Source: Robertmurraya dakarensis (GTDB lineage: Bacteria; Bacillota; Bacilli; Bacillales; Cytobacillaceae). Taken from it: DNA of 64,000 bases. The DNA is taken from positions 1,590,046-1,654,045 of the forward strand of contig NZ_LT707409.1 in NCBI RefSeq assembly GCF_900156875.1, written 5' to 3'. Below, one piece after another: positions 33,974-43,304 of the stretch (positions are counted from its first letter, which is position 1; every line of letters begins with the position of its first letter). The notes under the pieces were generated by a model. The model searched no databases. It was not told the DNA's origin and saw only the letters and a list, made by a program, of their open reading frames with translations. Made by a program: the position numbers and the translations under genes.

Positions 33974-35560
33974 CTACCTTAGAGTGTGCTTTAATACTTT
34001 TCCTGAAGCAGTCTTCGGTAATTCTTCCATAAATTCAAATAATTCCGGGACTTTGAACTTTGCTAAATACTGTTTGCAATAAGAGCGAATAGCATCCGTA
34101 CTGTCATCGTTCAAAGTATCTGATACGATGATTGCTTTAACTCTTTCTCCAAAGATTTCATCCGGTACAGCAACAACCGCTGCTTCAATTATCTCCGGGT
34201 GTTTCTTTAAAACATCTTCAACCTCGATGGAAAATATCTTTTCTCCACCTCTATTAATCATATCTTTTTTACGATCCATGATATAGATAAAACCATCTTC
34301 ATCTACTTTTGCGAGATCTCCTGATCGCCAGTATCCATCAATGAAAGAGGTTTTGTTTGCTTCAGGATTATCCCAATATTCCCCGATTACCATTGGCCCC
34401 TTGATGAGCAGTTCTCCAATTTCATTTACACCCGCCTCGTTGTCATGATCATCAACAATCTTCACATCACCAGTTTCCACTGGCAGTCCCACCGATGTCG
34501 CTTTTGACATTGGGTAGCTTGCGGGCATAATCGTTGTAGGCGATGTAGTTTCTGTTGCTCCATAAACGTTATGATAGGTAGCATTCGGAAACACTTGCTT
34601 TAGCATTTCTAACGTTTGCTGATAAATAGGAGAACCACCGTATCCGACCATTTTCACAAAATCAAAAGAATACTCCTTTAATAATGGACTTGTCGCCATC
34701 ATTGCAAAGATAGTAGGAACATTCAATTGAAAATTCACCTTGTATTCATAGCATTGCTTAATATACTTTTCGTTTTGATAGGTCTTTAGAATCACCATCG
34801 ATCCACCAATATATAAGATATGAAGAAATTGTGCTACCAAACCAGTAACATGAAAAAAAGGGACGGCAAGCATAGTCCGTACATCCTCGGTTGAGTTATA
34901 AGCGCGCTGAAAATGCATGATACTATGAATGACGTTAATATGACTGATTGTTGCCCCTTTTGGACGGCCTGTTGTACCTGAAGTATATAAAAGAAAAGCT
35001 GGATCCGTTTCAGTCAACTCAACCTCTTTTGGTGGCTGCTGCTCAGCTAAGAGGGTAGAGAAACGATCATACTTGGCAGACGCATTACCGATACATACTA
35101 AATTTTTAGTGTATGGCATTACTTCGCTGTCGTATTGGTTACATTCCTCAACCAAAGAGCAAAGCTCTTCATCTGCAATAATTAATTTTGGTTTTGAATG
35201 GCTAAGTATATAAGTAATTTCAGGTGCTGTGAGCTTAATATTAACCGGAACCATGATGATTCCACTCTTGATACATGCTAGCACGACGGTGGCAAATTCA
35301 AAGCGATTACTAATTAAAGAAACAATCCGATCGCCCTTTTGGATATTATATTTATTTTGCATAGCTGCAATTAGAGCATCAGACTCTTTATCCAATTCCT
35401 GATAAGTCATATATCCGCCATCTAAAATCAATGCATCTTTATTTCCGAATTTGCTAACCGTATTTTTCACAACTTCTCTTAATGTAGAAGGTCTGTTTGC
35501 AAACACTTTCACATTCTCTCTTCCAAAGAGAGTTACTTTTGTTATATCTTTTACTTCCAA
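33974..35560 (-). CDS. acyl-CoA / organic acid CoA ligase (class I adenylate-forming)
   Basis: A 528-residue enzyme that activates a carboxylic acid with ATP and CoA. The motifs are in order: P-loop-like LLYTSGTTGRPKGATISH (about residue 190), VYGATETTSPT, the ATP-binding YWRSGDLAKVDEDGFIYIMDRKKDMINRGGEKI and the catalytic lysine in PKTASGKVLKHTLR at the C-terminus. The acid is unknown; medium/long-chain fatty acid or aromatic acids are usual for this branch. It is the second gene of an operon, 15 nt after the phosphotriesterase-like gene, suggesting that the hydrolysis product of the first enzyme is its substrate. Confidence 0.88.
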   Translation of the reverse strand: MEVKDITKVTLFGRENVKVFANRPSTLREVVKNTVSKFGNKDALILDGGYMTYQELDKESDALIAAMQNKYNIQKGDRIVSLISNRFEFATVVLACIKSGIIMVPVNIKLTAPEITYILSHSKPKLIIADEELCSLVEECNQYDSEVMPYTKNLVCIGNASAKYDRFSTLLAEQQPPKEVELTETDPAFLLYTSGTTGRPKGATISHINVIHSIMHFQRAYNSTEDVRTMLAVPFFHVTGLVAQFLHILYIGGSMVILKTYQNEKYIKQCYEYKVNFQLNVPTIFAMMATSPLLKEYSFDFVKMVGYGGSPIYQQTLEMLKQVFPNATYHNVYGATETTSPTTIMPASYPMSKATSVGLPVETGDVKIVDDHDNEAGVNEIGELLIKGPMVIGEYWDNPEANKTSFIDGYWRSGDLAKVDEDGFIYIMDRKKDMINRGGEKIFSIEVEDVLKKHPEIIEAAVVAVPDEIFGERVKAIIVSDTLNDDSTDAIRSYCKQYLAKFKVPELFEFMEELPKTASGKVLKHTLR

Positions 35561-35575
35561 AGAGAACCCCCTCCC

Positions 35576-36553
35576 TTACGCACTGAAAATGTTTCTTGGA
35601 TTATCAACCAAGATTGCATCAATATCCCCATCTGTAACACGGCTTTCTTTTAAAACAGGAATAATATTTTTGAAAATATGGTCAATTCCCCAATTTTCTA
35701 CCATCGCTGCCATTTCTTCTGGCCATTGAGGTTCAGCACCTAACCAAATGTTTACGGTATCATGTGATAGGGTTATTTGATTAGCGTATCCTCTTCCAAT
35801 AAGTCCGACTAACACTGCGATTCTTTCACTATCAAGAGGCGTACCAACAAGGCCTTCAAGTCCTACACGGTCAAATCCTACATATACACCGTGCTTAAGA
35901 GTATCAAGCTGATAACGGATATCTGTGTTCCCACACATATGTCCAACAACTGTTTTCTTAGGGTCGGCTCCGGCTTCAACCAATAATGCAGCCTGTTCTG
36001 GACCCATCGTTCCTTCCTGAGTATGTGTAATGATTGGAACACCCGTTGCTTGTTGTGCTTTAGCTGCTACTTTGATCATCAATTTTTCATAATCGGTAAT
36101 GGTATCTTTGCTTGTCCCTAATTTAATCACACCAGGCCTAATCCCTGTTTTTCCAATCCCATTCGTAATTTCACCGACAAGTAGCTCATATAGTTCTTGT
36201 TCAGCTACTCCTAGTGTCTGCTTGAATTTGAAATAGGCTGGTGCCCCTTCACCTTCATAATAATATCCTGTGGAACAAATAATATGGATTCCGCTTTGTT
36301 CAGAAATCTCCTTTAAGATCTCAGGCTCACGTCCACAATCATTAGGAGTTGCATCCACGATTGTTTTTACACCCTGAGCCTTTGCTTTATTTGCAACTTC
36401 CACTCCGAGTCTTACCAGCTCAGAACGTTCTTTTACGTGGACAGTGTTTCCATAATAGCCAGGAAATCCGAAACAAAAGTGCTCGTGCATTAATGTTTTT
36501 CCTAGTTGGTCAGATGACACCGGTCCTAATACCGTATTTACCAATTTACTCAT
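35576..36553 (-). CDS. phosphotriesterase-family metal-dependent hydrolase
   Basis: A 325-residue amidohydrolase-fold enzyme. Metal ligands are visible in LMHEHF (HxH on strand 1), the bridging carboxylated lysine in GVIKLGTSKD (about residue 145), histidines in ITHTQEG and VGHMCGN and the aspartate in TLSHDTVN. The family includes phosphotriesterases and phosphotriesterase-like lactonases, which hydrolyse lactones. The ATG at 36553 lies 7 nt after AGGAGG. It is paired with a CoA ligase: lactone opening to a hydroxy acid followed by CoA activation would be consistent, but this is inferred from gene order. Confidence 0.87.
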   Translation of the reverse strand: MSKLVNTVLGPVSSDQLGKTLMHEHFCFGFPGYYGNTVHVKERSELVRLGVEVANKAKAQGVKTIVDATPNDCGREPEILKEISEQSGIHIICSTGYYYEGEGAPAYFKFKQTLGVAEQELYELLVGEITNGIGKTGIRPGVIKLGTSKDTITDYEKLMIKVAAKAQQATGVPIITHTQEGTMGPEQAALLVEAGADPKKTVVGHMCGNTDIRYQLDTLKHGVYVGFDRVGLEGLVGTPLDSERIAVLVGLIGRGYANQITLSHDTVNIWLGAEPQWPEEMAAMVENWGIDHIFKNIIPVLKESRVTDGDIDAILVDNPRNIFSA

Positions 36554-36823
36554 CAAATTACCTCCTAAAAATGTTTTTCAAAAATACATTTACTTAGTTG
36601 TCTATTAATTTTATATGATATTCTAGGCTGCTATTATTCTACTTTTAATAATATTACGAAAATTCTTTAAGTTCAATAAATTACCTTTTTTCTTTTATAT
36701 AGTTCAATAGTCATTGTTTCTAGTTATCAGACTTCACAAATTAAATAGGAATAAAATCAAGTTCTCTACTAAACAATAAACTGATGCCCTCATCATAATG
36801 TTAAATTTAAATGGAGGTTCGAA

Positions 36824-37723
36824 ATGAGATTTTCATGGATGCTCGCATTCCTTCTCCTCGTACAGCAAAGCGGTCCCGCTATAAATTTGGTACTTGAAGA
36901 AAAAGGAGATGTCATTGCTGTTGTCAATAGAGAGGAATTTACAATGCCCGTTCCAGGATTAGAAACTGTAGTTAATAGGGAAAAGCTTAATGAACTTTTA
37001 GATCAATTAGATCAGCAAATTCGAAAACCAGCGGTCAATGCATCGCTTGATCATTTTGGAAGAATCATCCCCGAACAAGCAGGTTATAAGTTCAATCGGG
37101 AAGCTTTCCTAAATCAATTTTATGAGTATTTTTACTCGAATAGTTCGTTAAAAATAGAAGTACCTACATCAGTTATCTACCCTAGAGTGGACAGTGAACT
37201 ACTTTCAGATATTAAAGTAAAACGAATCGGTCAGTATATTACGTATTATAATTCTAGAAATACATCACGTGCGAAAAACATTTCATTGGCTGTGGAAGCA
37301 ATTAATAATCAGGTTGTGTTTCCCGGAGAATCATTTTCATTCAATAAAATTGTTGGAAAGAGGACAGAAGCTAGAGGATACATGAAAGCTCCTGAGATCA
37401 TAAAAGGGAAAGTAATAGAAGGAATAGGCGGAGGAATCTGTCAGGTGTCATCGACCTTATTTAATGCGATCGATCGTTCGGGTGTTAAGATTATCGAGCG
37501 CTACTCTCATAGCAAACGAGTACCGTATGTTCCACCTGGCAGAGATGCGACTGTCAGCTGGTACGGGCCGGATTTTATATTTAAGAATGATTATAATCAG
37601 CCGATACTAATTCGGGCCAGAGCAATGGAAGGAAAGGTAGTTGTCTTTATTTACTCCTCAGAAGACATTAATTATGAACCCAAAAATGTACCTGGCGGTT
37701 TATTCAACATACTTAGCCATTAA
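36824..37723 (+). CDS. VanW-family protein
   Basis: A 299-residue secreted or membrane-anchored protein with an N-terminal signal-like stretch (FSWMLAFLLLVQQSG), a middle region of unknown fold and the VanW domain in the last 150 residues (NISLAVEAINNQVVFPGESFSFNKIVG and IGGGICQVSSTLFNAIDRSG). VanW-like proteins occur in vancomycin operons and widely in Firmicutes; their role is unproven and probably concerns the cell wall. It resembles B. subtilis YoaR. GGAGG is upstream. It is convergent with the next gene across a shared terminator. Confidence 0.88.
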   Translation: MRFSWMLAFLLLVQQSGPAINLVLEEKGDVIAVVNREEFTMPVPGLETVVNREKLNELLDQLDQQIRKPAVNASLDHFGRIIPEQAGYKFNREAFLNQFYEYFYSNSSLKIEVPTSVIYPRVDSELLSDIKVKRIGQYITYYNSRNTSRAKNISLAVEAINNQVVFPGESFSFNKIVGKRTEARGYMKAPEIIKGKVIEGIGGGICQVSSTLFNAIDRSGVKIIERYSHSKRVPYVPPGRDATVSWYGPDFIFKNDYNQPILIRARAMEGKVVVFIYSSEDINYEPKNVPGGLFNILSH

Positions 37724-37755
37724 GAAATGACAGTAAAGAACTCACTGTCATTTCT
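37723..37755. terminator. bidirectional terminator between convergent genes
   Basis: AGAAATGACAGT (37723-37734) and ACTGTCATTTCT (37744-37755) form a perfect 12-bp stem that overlaps both stop codons. Confidence 0.85.
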
Positions 37756-38557
37756 AATGGAATGCCAACTCTTTTCTGTGAGAGGATAACCAGTTTCGTG
37801 TTGCTGAAATCAACTCATTAAAATGTGCTGTGGATGAGAATGTATGGTTAGCATTAGCAATAATCTTTCTTTCACTTGAACCTGCCGTTCTTTGAAGAAA
37901 AGCTTGATAATATAACTCACTGTATTCGACAGGGATTTCATCATCACCAGATCCGTGCAAAATTAGGACATCCCCTGAAAATGCATGCAATTCTGTCAGA
38001 GGGCTAAACATGGATAAGGATTCAAAATACTTTTTTTCAAAAGAATAGCCTAAATAATCTACTGGGATTGATTTTTTAATGGAAGGGATGTTATGAACTC
38101 CTACAATATTAATAATGTCCCTGAATGGCTTGGCAACTGCTGACCATATTACCAAATTTCGAACGCGTTGATCACGTACAGCTGTAAGTACAGCAGTAGC
38201 ACCGCCTAGGCTGTGGCCTAGAAGATAGATTTGATTCTTGTCTACTTTGGAAAGCTTTTCTCCAAAATCTATTACAGAACGCGTTTGATCAATAAAATCA
38301 TCTAGTCCTGTTTGACCGTAAACTCCTTCGCTTTCTCCGCAGCCGCTATAATCAAACCTTAAGACGATGCTCGGATCTTTTGTTAACTCCATTGCCGCCT
38401 TAACGAACAATCGATCAACGCCAATTCTGCTCCCAACGAACCCATGACAGATAATAATTAGTGGATATTCAGCGAGTGAAGACGATTGTTCATTTGGATA
38501 ATGAATTGTTCCAGTAAGTTCTTTATTTTTCCATGGTATAGTGACTTGTGTTGCCAT
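37754..38557 (-). CDS. alpha/beta hydrolase, S9/esterase type
   Basis: A 267-residue cytoplasmic hydrolase with the nucleophile elbow LLGHSLGGATA (Ser about residue 106), an HGFVGSRIGVDR oxyanion region near residue 40, an acid residue in LILHGSGDDEIPVEYSELYY and the catalytic histidine in IIANANHTFSSTAHF. The layout matches acyl esterases and cinnamoyl-ester-like hydrolases of Firmicutes. The ATG at 38557 has GAAAGGG nine nucleotides upstream; the frame opens 7 codons earlier. The substrate is not predictable. Confidence 0.85.
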   Translation of the reverse strand: MATQVTIPWKNKELTGTIHYPNEQSSSLAEYPLIIICHGFVGSRIGVDRLFVKAAMELTKDPSIVLRFDYSGCGESEGVYGQTGLDDFIDQTRSVIDFGEKLSKVDKNQIYLLGHSLGGATAVLTAVRDQRVRNLVIWSAVAKPFRDIINIVGVHNIPSIKKSIPVDYLGYSFEKKYFESLSMFSPLTELHAFSGDVLILHGSGDDEIPVEYSELYYQAFLQRTAGSSERKIIANANHTFSSTAHFNELISATRNWLSSHRKELAFH

Positions 38558-38746
38558 TGCTCTCAGCCCTTTCAGCATGTTTGGTTTTAATTCCGAGTAT
38601 TTTTATAAGAATACTATAAATCATACTAAAAGATCCGTCAACCATATTTGTTTTCAGGGTGGTCCTTAATTGTTTTACCATAATGTATAAATTTGTTTAA
38701 TAATAAGGAAATTAGAAAGAGACAATATACGCTTTGAGGTGTAAAA

Positions 38747-39988
38747 ATGAAAAAGTTGATTCGAATTTTAATCATTTTTGTTATTTTACTAACCTTCCCT
38801 CAGGTCTCCTATGTAAATGCAGAAAATGAAAAAGACATAAAAGCTGCATTCATACGTGATGGCAACCTTTGGACGGTTATCAATTCGAAGGAAACAGAAA
38901 TTACGCAGTCAGGTCACATCCATGGACCTTTATGGTCATATGATGGAAGCTGGATTCTCTATCAAAAGCAAGCCCCCTCGCAATTCGAAGAGGAGCAGAC
39001 TCAAAATGAAATCTGGGTGTATAATACAAAAACGGAAGAAAAAAAGAAGGTTTTTGATGATGGCTATAATCCACAATGGTCGCCAATAAAGAATATGATT
39101 GCCTTTCAGGACAATGGTGTGTTAAATATTTCTGATTTGGAAAAATTCCACAATTTCGCATTAGGTATCTCTAGTTATGAATGGTTTCCAGACGGCGAAA
39201 AGATTTTACTTTCTTCACAAGCAAATCTAGAACCAAATGGTTGGACAAACCCTGTTCTATACACTAAAGAAGTGCCGGACTTTTTTGAAAACGAAAACCT
39301 CTTTGGAAATGTTCACGAGTTGTTTACCATTCCAGGTAAACTTCAAGTAGATAATAAAAATATTATGTCAATTAATGCGCATTCCTTTTTCTTTTCACCA
39401 AGTGGAAAATGGGTATCCTTAATTGTTTCTCCCACTGCTTCTATGGCAATGGATAGTAATATGCTCTGTGCCATAACGGCAGACGGTGAAAAATTTGAGG
39501 TTCTAGATGAAATGATTTATCACATTGGTAAACCTAAGTGGGCTCCTTCGAAGGATATTTTAGCGTATATTGCTGGAGGGGGACGAATCGTTTTTGGGTT
39601 TAAAGATAAAAACCTTAAATATAAAGAATTCCCTGTCTCTTCATTAACACCAAACAACTATGCCGAGCTTAATTTTACTTGGGTTAACGATGAGACTCTC
39701 ATTACATCCAGGGTAGAAGCACGTGAATGGTCTAATGAAGTTTCCGAACATCCGCTGCCATCACTTTATACCATTAACTTACAGAATAACCAGCAAACAA
39801 AAATAATGGAGCATCCAGCAAGTCTAGGGGATTACGATCCACAATTTTTAAAAAATGAAAAAAAGCTTGTCTGGTTCCGAGGGAAATCAATAACAGACAA
39901 CAATCGTAATATTTGGATTTCAGACCAAGACGGTTCCAATTCTAAATTATGGTTAAAAAACGTTGAAGAGATTGTATTTTATGAATGA
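38747..39988 (+). CDS. secreted TolB-like beta-propeller protein
   Basis: A 413-residue protein with a clear signal peptide (RILIIFVILLTFPQVSYVNA). The mature part consists of repeated blade-like units (GNLWTVINS, PLWSYDGSWILYQ, NPQWSPIKNMIAFQD, SSYEWFPDGEKILLS, PKWAPSKDILAYI, NIWISDQDGSN) as in TolB/WD40 propellers. No catalytic motif is visible, so it is probably a binding or scaffolding protein at the cell surface. An unusual hairpin lies after the stop (40014-40040). No neighbour gives a functional hint. Confidence 0.7.
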   Translation: MKKLIRILIIFVILLTFPQVSYVNAENEKDIKAAFIRDGNLWTVINSKETEITQSGHIHGPLWSYDGSWILYQKQAPSQFEEEQTQNEIWVYNTKTEEKKKVFDDGYNPQWSPIKNMIAFQDNGVLNISDLEKFHNFALGISSYEWFPDGEKILLSSQANLEPNGWTNPVLYTKEVPDFFENENLFGNVHELFTIPGKLQVDNKNIMSINAHSFFFSPSGKWVSLIVSPTASMAMDSNMLCAITADGEKFEVLDEMIYHIGKPKWAPSKDILAYIAGGGRIVFGFKDKNLKYKEFPVSSLTPNNYAELNFTWVNDETLITSRVEAREWSNEVSEHPLPSLYTINLQNNQQTKIMEHPASLGDYDPQFLKNEKKLVWFRGKSITDNNRNIWISDQDGSNSKLWLKNVEEIVFYE

Positions 39989-40013
39989 AAGATCATGAAG
40001 TAAGCTGTTTTTC

Positions 40014-40040
40014 GGGTCATCACAGTAAGAGTGATGACCC
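40014..40040. repeat. 10-bp perfect hairpin without T tract
   Basis: GGGTCATCAC and GTGATGACCC around AGTAAGA, between the propeller gene and the AlaX-like gene. A strong stem with no T run on either side, so it may be a factor-dependent end or an RNA stabiliser rather than a standard terminator. Confidence 0.5.
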
Positions 40041-40101
40041 CTAAACATTTAATCTCCAATTATTTCAATTATCTTCGCTAACAAGTCCTCACCGGTCAAG
40101 A

Positions 40102-41247
40102 CTAATGGACCGCCGCCTTGTGCTGCTGATTCGCTCCACCACCCTTGCCGTTTATTAAAGGCAGAATTTGGGCAGCGATAGATTTCATGTTTAATTTTCC
40201 TTTTGCACCTCGAACGCAGACAAATTGCAGTCCCCCCTCACTTTCCGTTATGAAAAAGACTTCGGTACCAGCATCTATGTTCACCATTATTTTCGCAAGT
40301 TTCTGCAGTTCTTTAACATTCCGGTTTTGGAAGACCTTTCCCATTACTTGAAACCCGTTCTTAAAAATACTTTGCTTTAACAGTTCTCGTGCTTCATATT
40401 CTAATAATTCCTCTTTCAATCCTTCAATTATCTTTTCCTGATGCTTTCCATTTTGTAATAAACGTGTGACCGCGACTGTCATCTCTTGTTCTGGAGAACT
40501 TAAAAGCTTGTTCAAATCCTGCAAGACTTTATGTTTATGGTGAAATTGTTTTATCACTCGATTTCCGCATATAAATTGCAGTCGTATGTTTTTCTTTTGT
40601 CTTTCCATGTTTAATACTTTAAGAGCCTGAACTTGCCCTGTTGAAGAAGGGTGGATTCCTCCACAACCGTTATAATCAAATTCCGGAATAATCACGAGAC
40701 GAATATTCTCTGAAACAGAAAGCTGCTTCCTGAGAGTATAGTTGACTGCTTCCTCCATCGTAACCCATTTCGTTTCAATCTGACGGTTCTCTAATATGAT
40801 TTCATTTGCACGTCTCTCTGCTTGCAGCACCATATCGTCCGATAGATTTTCAGTATTGAGATCAATCGTACAGAATTCTCTACCGAGATGAAAGCTTACC
40901 GTTACTATTTCAAATAGTTCTACAAAGGATGCAGTTAAAATATGCTGGCCGTTATGCTGCTGCATATGATCAAAGCGCCGGTCCCAATTAATTTTCCCTT
41001 TTATTAAATCCAATCGTGATAACGGCTCTTTAACAAAATGCCTGATCTCACCCTCCACTTCCTCGACATTTACCACTTCGATTCCATTAAGAATACCTGT
41101 ATCAAATGGCTGCCCGCCTCCTGTTGGATAAAAGGCGGTTTGTTCTAAGACAACATACGTGTTCCCTTTTTGATCCTGCTGCTGTCTTATTCCTCTAGTT
41201 TGAAACTCCTCTATGTATGCATCTTGATAAAATAATCTTTCGTTCAA
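40102..41247 (-). CDS. AlaX-L-type alanyl-tRNA editing protein
   Basis: A 381-residue trans-editing protein that clears serine or glycine from mischarged tRNA-Ala. It has the editing-domain zinc ligands in HNGQHILTASF (HxxxH, about residue 95) and NGCGGIHPSSTG (CxxxH, about residue 186), followed by a C-terminal coiled and DHHA1-like region ending in KGGGANQQHKA. It is longer than the small AlaX-S proteins. The start is the TTG at 41247, because GAGGGG is just upstream and the frame further out runs towards a terminator. It is transcribed alone; the upstream operon ends at the terminator 41305-41342. Confidence 0.85.
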   Translation of the reverse strand: MNERLFYQDAYIEEFQTRGIRQQQDQKGNTYVVLEQTAFYPTGGGQPFDTGILNGIEVVNVEEVEGEIRHFVKEPLSRLDLIKGKINWDRRFDHMQQHNGQHILTASFVELFEIVTVSFHLGREFCTIDLNTENLSDDMVLQAERRANEIILENRQIETKWVTMEEAVNYTLRKQLSVSENIRLVIIPEFDYNGCGGIHPSSTGQVQALKVLNMERQKKNIRLQFICGNRVIKQFHHKHKVLQDLNKLLSSPEQEMTVAVTRLLQNGKHQEKIIEGLKEELLEYEARELLKQSIFKNGFQVMGKVFQNRNVKELQKLAKIMVNIDAGTEVFFITESEGGLQFVCVRGAKGKLNMKSIAAQILPLINGKGGGANQQHKAAVH

Positions 41248-41304
41248 AATAATCCCCTCTTTAGTAACTAGAATACTTTTAATTATAGCTAAAATATATA
41301 CCAA

Positions 41305-41342
41305 TCAAAAATACCACAGCCATAAGAACTGTGGTATTTTTG
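41305..41342. terminator. intrinsic terminator of the murein peptide operon
   Basis: ATACCACAG (41311-41319) pairs with CTGTGGTAT (41329-41337), flanked by A on one side and T on the other. Confidence 0.85.
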
Positions 41343-41408
41343 ATTACCTTTCTGGAATCAATACTTTATAGGTAACTTTCTATCCAAAGAAGGAACAAAC
41401 CTTCTTCG

Positions 41409-42377
41409 TTAATCCTTCTTGTATAAATGACATGCAACGAAATGATCTTTATCGATTTCTTGCCATTCTGGTTTGATTTCTGCGCACACATCCATTGCCG
41501 CTGGACAGCGGGTTCTAAACACACACCCACTCGGTGGATTAATTGGAGACGGCAGATCACCTTCAAGAATAATTCTTTCACGCTGATCCTCCACATCGGG
41601 GTCTGGAATTGGAATAGCGGATAGAAGAGCTTTTGTATATGGATGAAGAGGATTGGTATACAATTGATTGCTGGATGTTAGTTCCACAAGATTTCCTAAG
41701 TACATCACCCCGATCCGATCACTAATTTGCTTAACCATTGAAAGATCATGGGCAATAAATAAATACGTTAATCCTTTTTCTCTTTGAAGCTTTTTTAATA
41801 AATTAACCACTTGGGCCTGCACGGACACATCAAGTGCAGAGATCGGTTCATCTGCAATGATAAATTCAGGATTTAGTGCTAGTGCACGTGCAATCCCTAT
41901 TCTCTGTCTCTGCCCGCCGCTAAATTCATGTGGATAGCGATTGGCATGATCTCGGTTTAACCCTACATCCTCAAGCAGCTGATACACACGTTCTAGCCGC
42001 TCTTGTTTATTCGGCAGTATCCCATGAACCTCCATTGGTTCCGAAATAATTTCACGTACAGTTGAACGTGGATTTAGAGACGCGTAAGGATCCTGGAAAA
42101 TCATTTGTATTTTTTGATGCAGGGTAAATTTCTCTTTTTTATTTAAAGAATGAACGTTTTTCCCATCAAAAACTACATCTCCATCCGTTTGATCATATAG
42201 GCCCATAATGGTTCTTCCCGCTGTCGATTTACCACATCCAGATTCACCAACAATACCAAACGTTTCCCCTTTAAAAACCTTAAATGTAACACCATCAACC
42301 GCCTTAAGCGTTTCTTTCTTTGATAGAAAAAAATATTTTTTTAGGTTGTTAACTTCTAGAAGTACTTTTTTCTCCAA
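41409..42377 (-). CDS. ykfD: oligopeptide ABC transporter ATPase, OppF/YkfD type
   Basis: A 322-residue ATPase. It shows Walker [15 protein letters not shown] (about residue 42), signature [15 protein letters not shown], Walker [15 protein letters not shown] and the oligopeptide-family C-terminal cysteines in [15 protein letters not shown] (about residue 285 onward), which in DppF/OppF-type proteins bind a [4Fe-4S] cluster or zinc. It is the last gene of the murein peptide operon, 18 nt after ykfC, and the partner ATPase is the DppD-like protein at 46219. Together they drive dppBC-type import. Confidence 0.9.
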   Translation of the reverse strand: MEKKVLLEVNNLKKYFFLSKKETLKAVDGVTFKVFKGETFGIVGESGCGKSTAGRTIMGLYDQTDGDVVFDGKNVHSLNKKEKFTLHQKIQMIFQDPYASLNPRSTVREIISEPMEVHGILPNKQERLERVYQLLEDVGLNRDHANRYPHEFSGGQRQRIGIARALALNPEFIIADEPISALDVSVQAQVVNLLKKLQREKGLTYLFIAHDLSMVKQISDRIGVMYLGNLVELTSSNQLYTNPLHPYTKALLSAIPIPDPDVEDQRERIILEGDLPSPINPPSGCVFRTRCPAAMDVCAEIKPEWQEIDKDHFVACHLYKKD

Positions 42378-42395
42378 TTTTTTCTTCCTCCAAAT

Positions 42396-43304
42396 CTACC
42401 AATAACGGCTTGCTGCACAAAGCTCTTTTTCGTAAATCGTTCCTTCTAAACTAATAATCTCAATACTTTTTCCTGTCTTTGGAGAATGGATCATTTTACC
42501 ATCACCATAGTATATTCCTACATGATGAAGCTTACCTTTCCCTTCATCATAAGCAAAAAAGAGAAGATCTCCTGGTTCTATTTCTGCTAACTTAATACTT
42601 TTACCATTCTTTGCTTGATCTGTTGCATCTCTCGGAATGATATAGCCATTTGCTTTACACATGTTATAGCTGAATCCTGAGCAATCATATCCATAACTGC
42701 TCATCCCGCCCCAAAAATAAGGAAGGTCTAAAAATTGTTCTCCCGCTGCAACAATATCGGGACCTGTTCCCTTCCATCTTTCTTTGAAACTTGGATATTG
42801 TATGACACTAGAGTTTTTTAGCATTCCATAACCAGTAGGTGTTAGGACTTTTATCCAATCACCCTCAACACCTTCTACTGGTAATATCGTTTGGTAACTT
42901 AGCTCTATTAAGGGCTGAATATCCTCGCTATATAGCTCAGCTTTCTTGCTTGTTACAACCGCAATTGGTGAGGATTGTACATTCCAATCAACTGCTTGAG
43001 TAATCTGAGCTTTCGGAACCCATCCAGGGTATCCTCTTTCATCCTTAGAAGACGTTTGGTTTAGAAGGATAACGTTTGCCCATTCATCTTTCTCACCAAT
43101 GATCAATACTTCTTCCCCATATAAAGCTTGAGTTTGGACCAGATTTGCATCACATAATTCTAAAAGCTTTTCATAGTCTAAGCTATCAATCCAGTCTTGA
43201 ACATTAGTTGTACTTGTTAAAGCCTGTTCATCAATCATTCTAGGTGAATCGGCATTTGTCCATATTGTTGAAACTGGAACATTCACGACCCCTTTTCTAT
43301 CCAC
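42396..43304 (-). CDS. ykfC: gamma-D-glutamyl-L-amino acid endopeptidase, NlpC/P60 (YkfC type)
   Basis: A 302-residue cytoplasmic peptidase without signal peptide. Two SH3-like domains (about residues 60-180) are followed by NlpC/P60 with the catalytic cysteine in YGYDCSGFSYNM (about residue 205), histidine in LHHVGIYYG and a third His in MIHSPKTG. It cuts the gamma-D-Glu-meso-A2pm or gamma-D-Glu-L-Lys bond of recycled murein peptides whose N-terminus is free. The start is GTG 43304, with GGGGGAG upstream, overlapping ykfB by 8 nt. Together with YkfB it turns L-Ala-D-Glu peptides into ordinary dipeptides. Confidence 0.92.
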   Translation of the reverse strand: MDRKGVVNVPVSTIWTNADSPRMIDEQALTSTTNVQDWIDSLDYEKLLELCDANLVQTQALYGEEVLIIGEKDEWANVILLNQTSSKDERGYPGWVPKAQITQAVDWNVQSSPIAVVTSKKAELYSEDIQPLIELSYQTILPVEGVEGDWIKVLTPTGYGMLKNSSVIQYPSFKERWKGTGPDIVAAGEQFLDLPYFWGGMSSYGYDCSGFSYNMCKANGYIIPRDATDQAKNGKSIKLAEIEPGDLLFFAYDEGKGKLHHVGIYYGDGKMIHSPKTGKSIEIISLEGTIYEKELCAASRYW

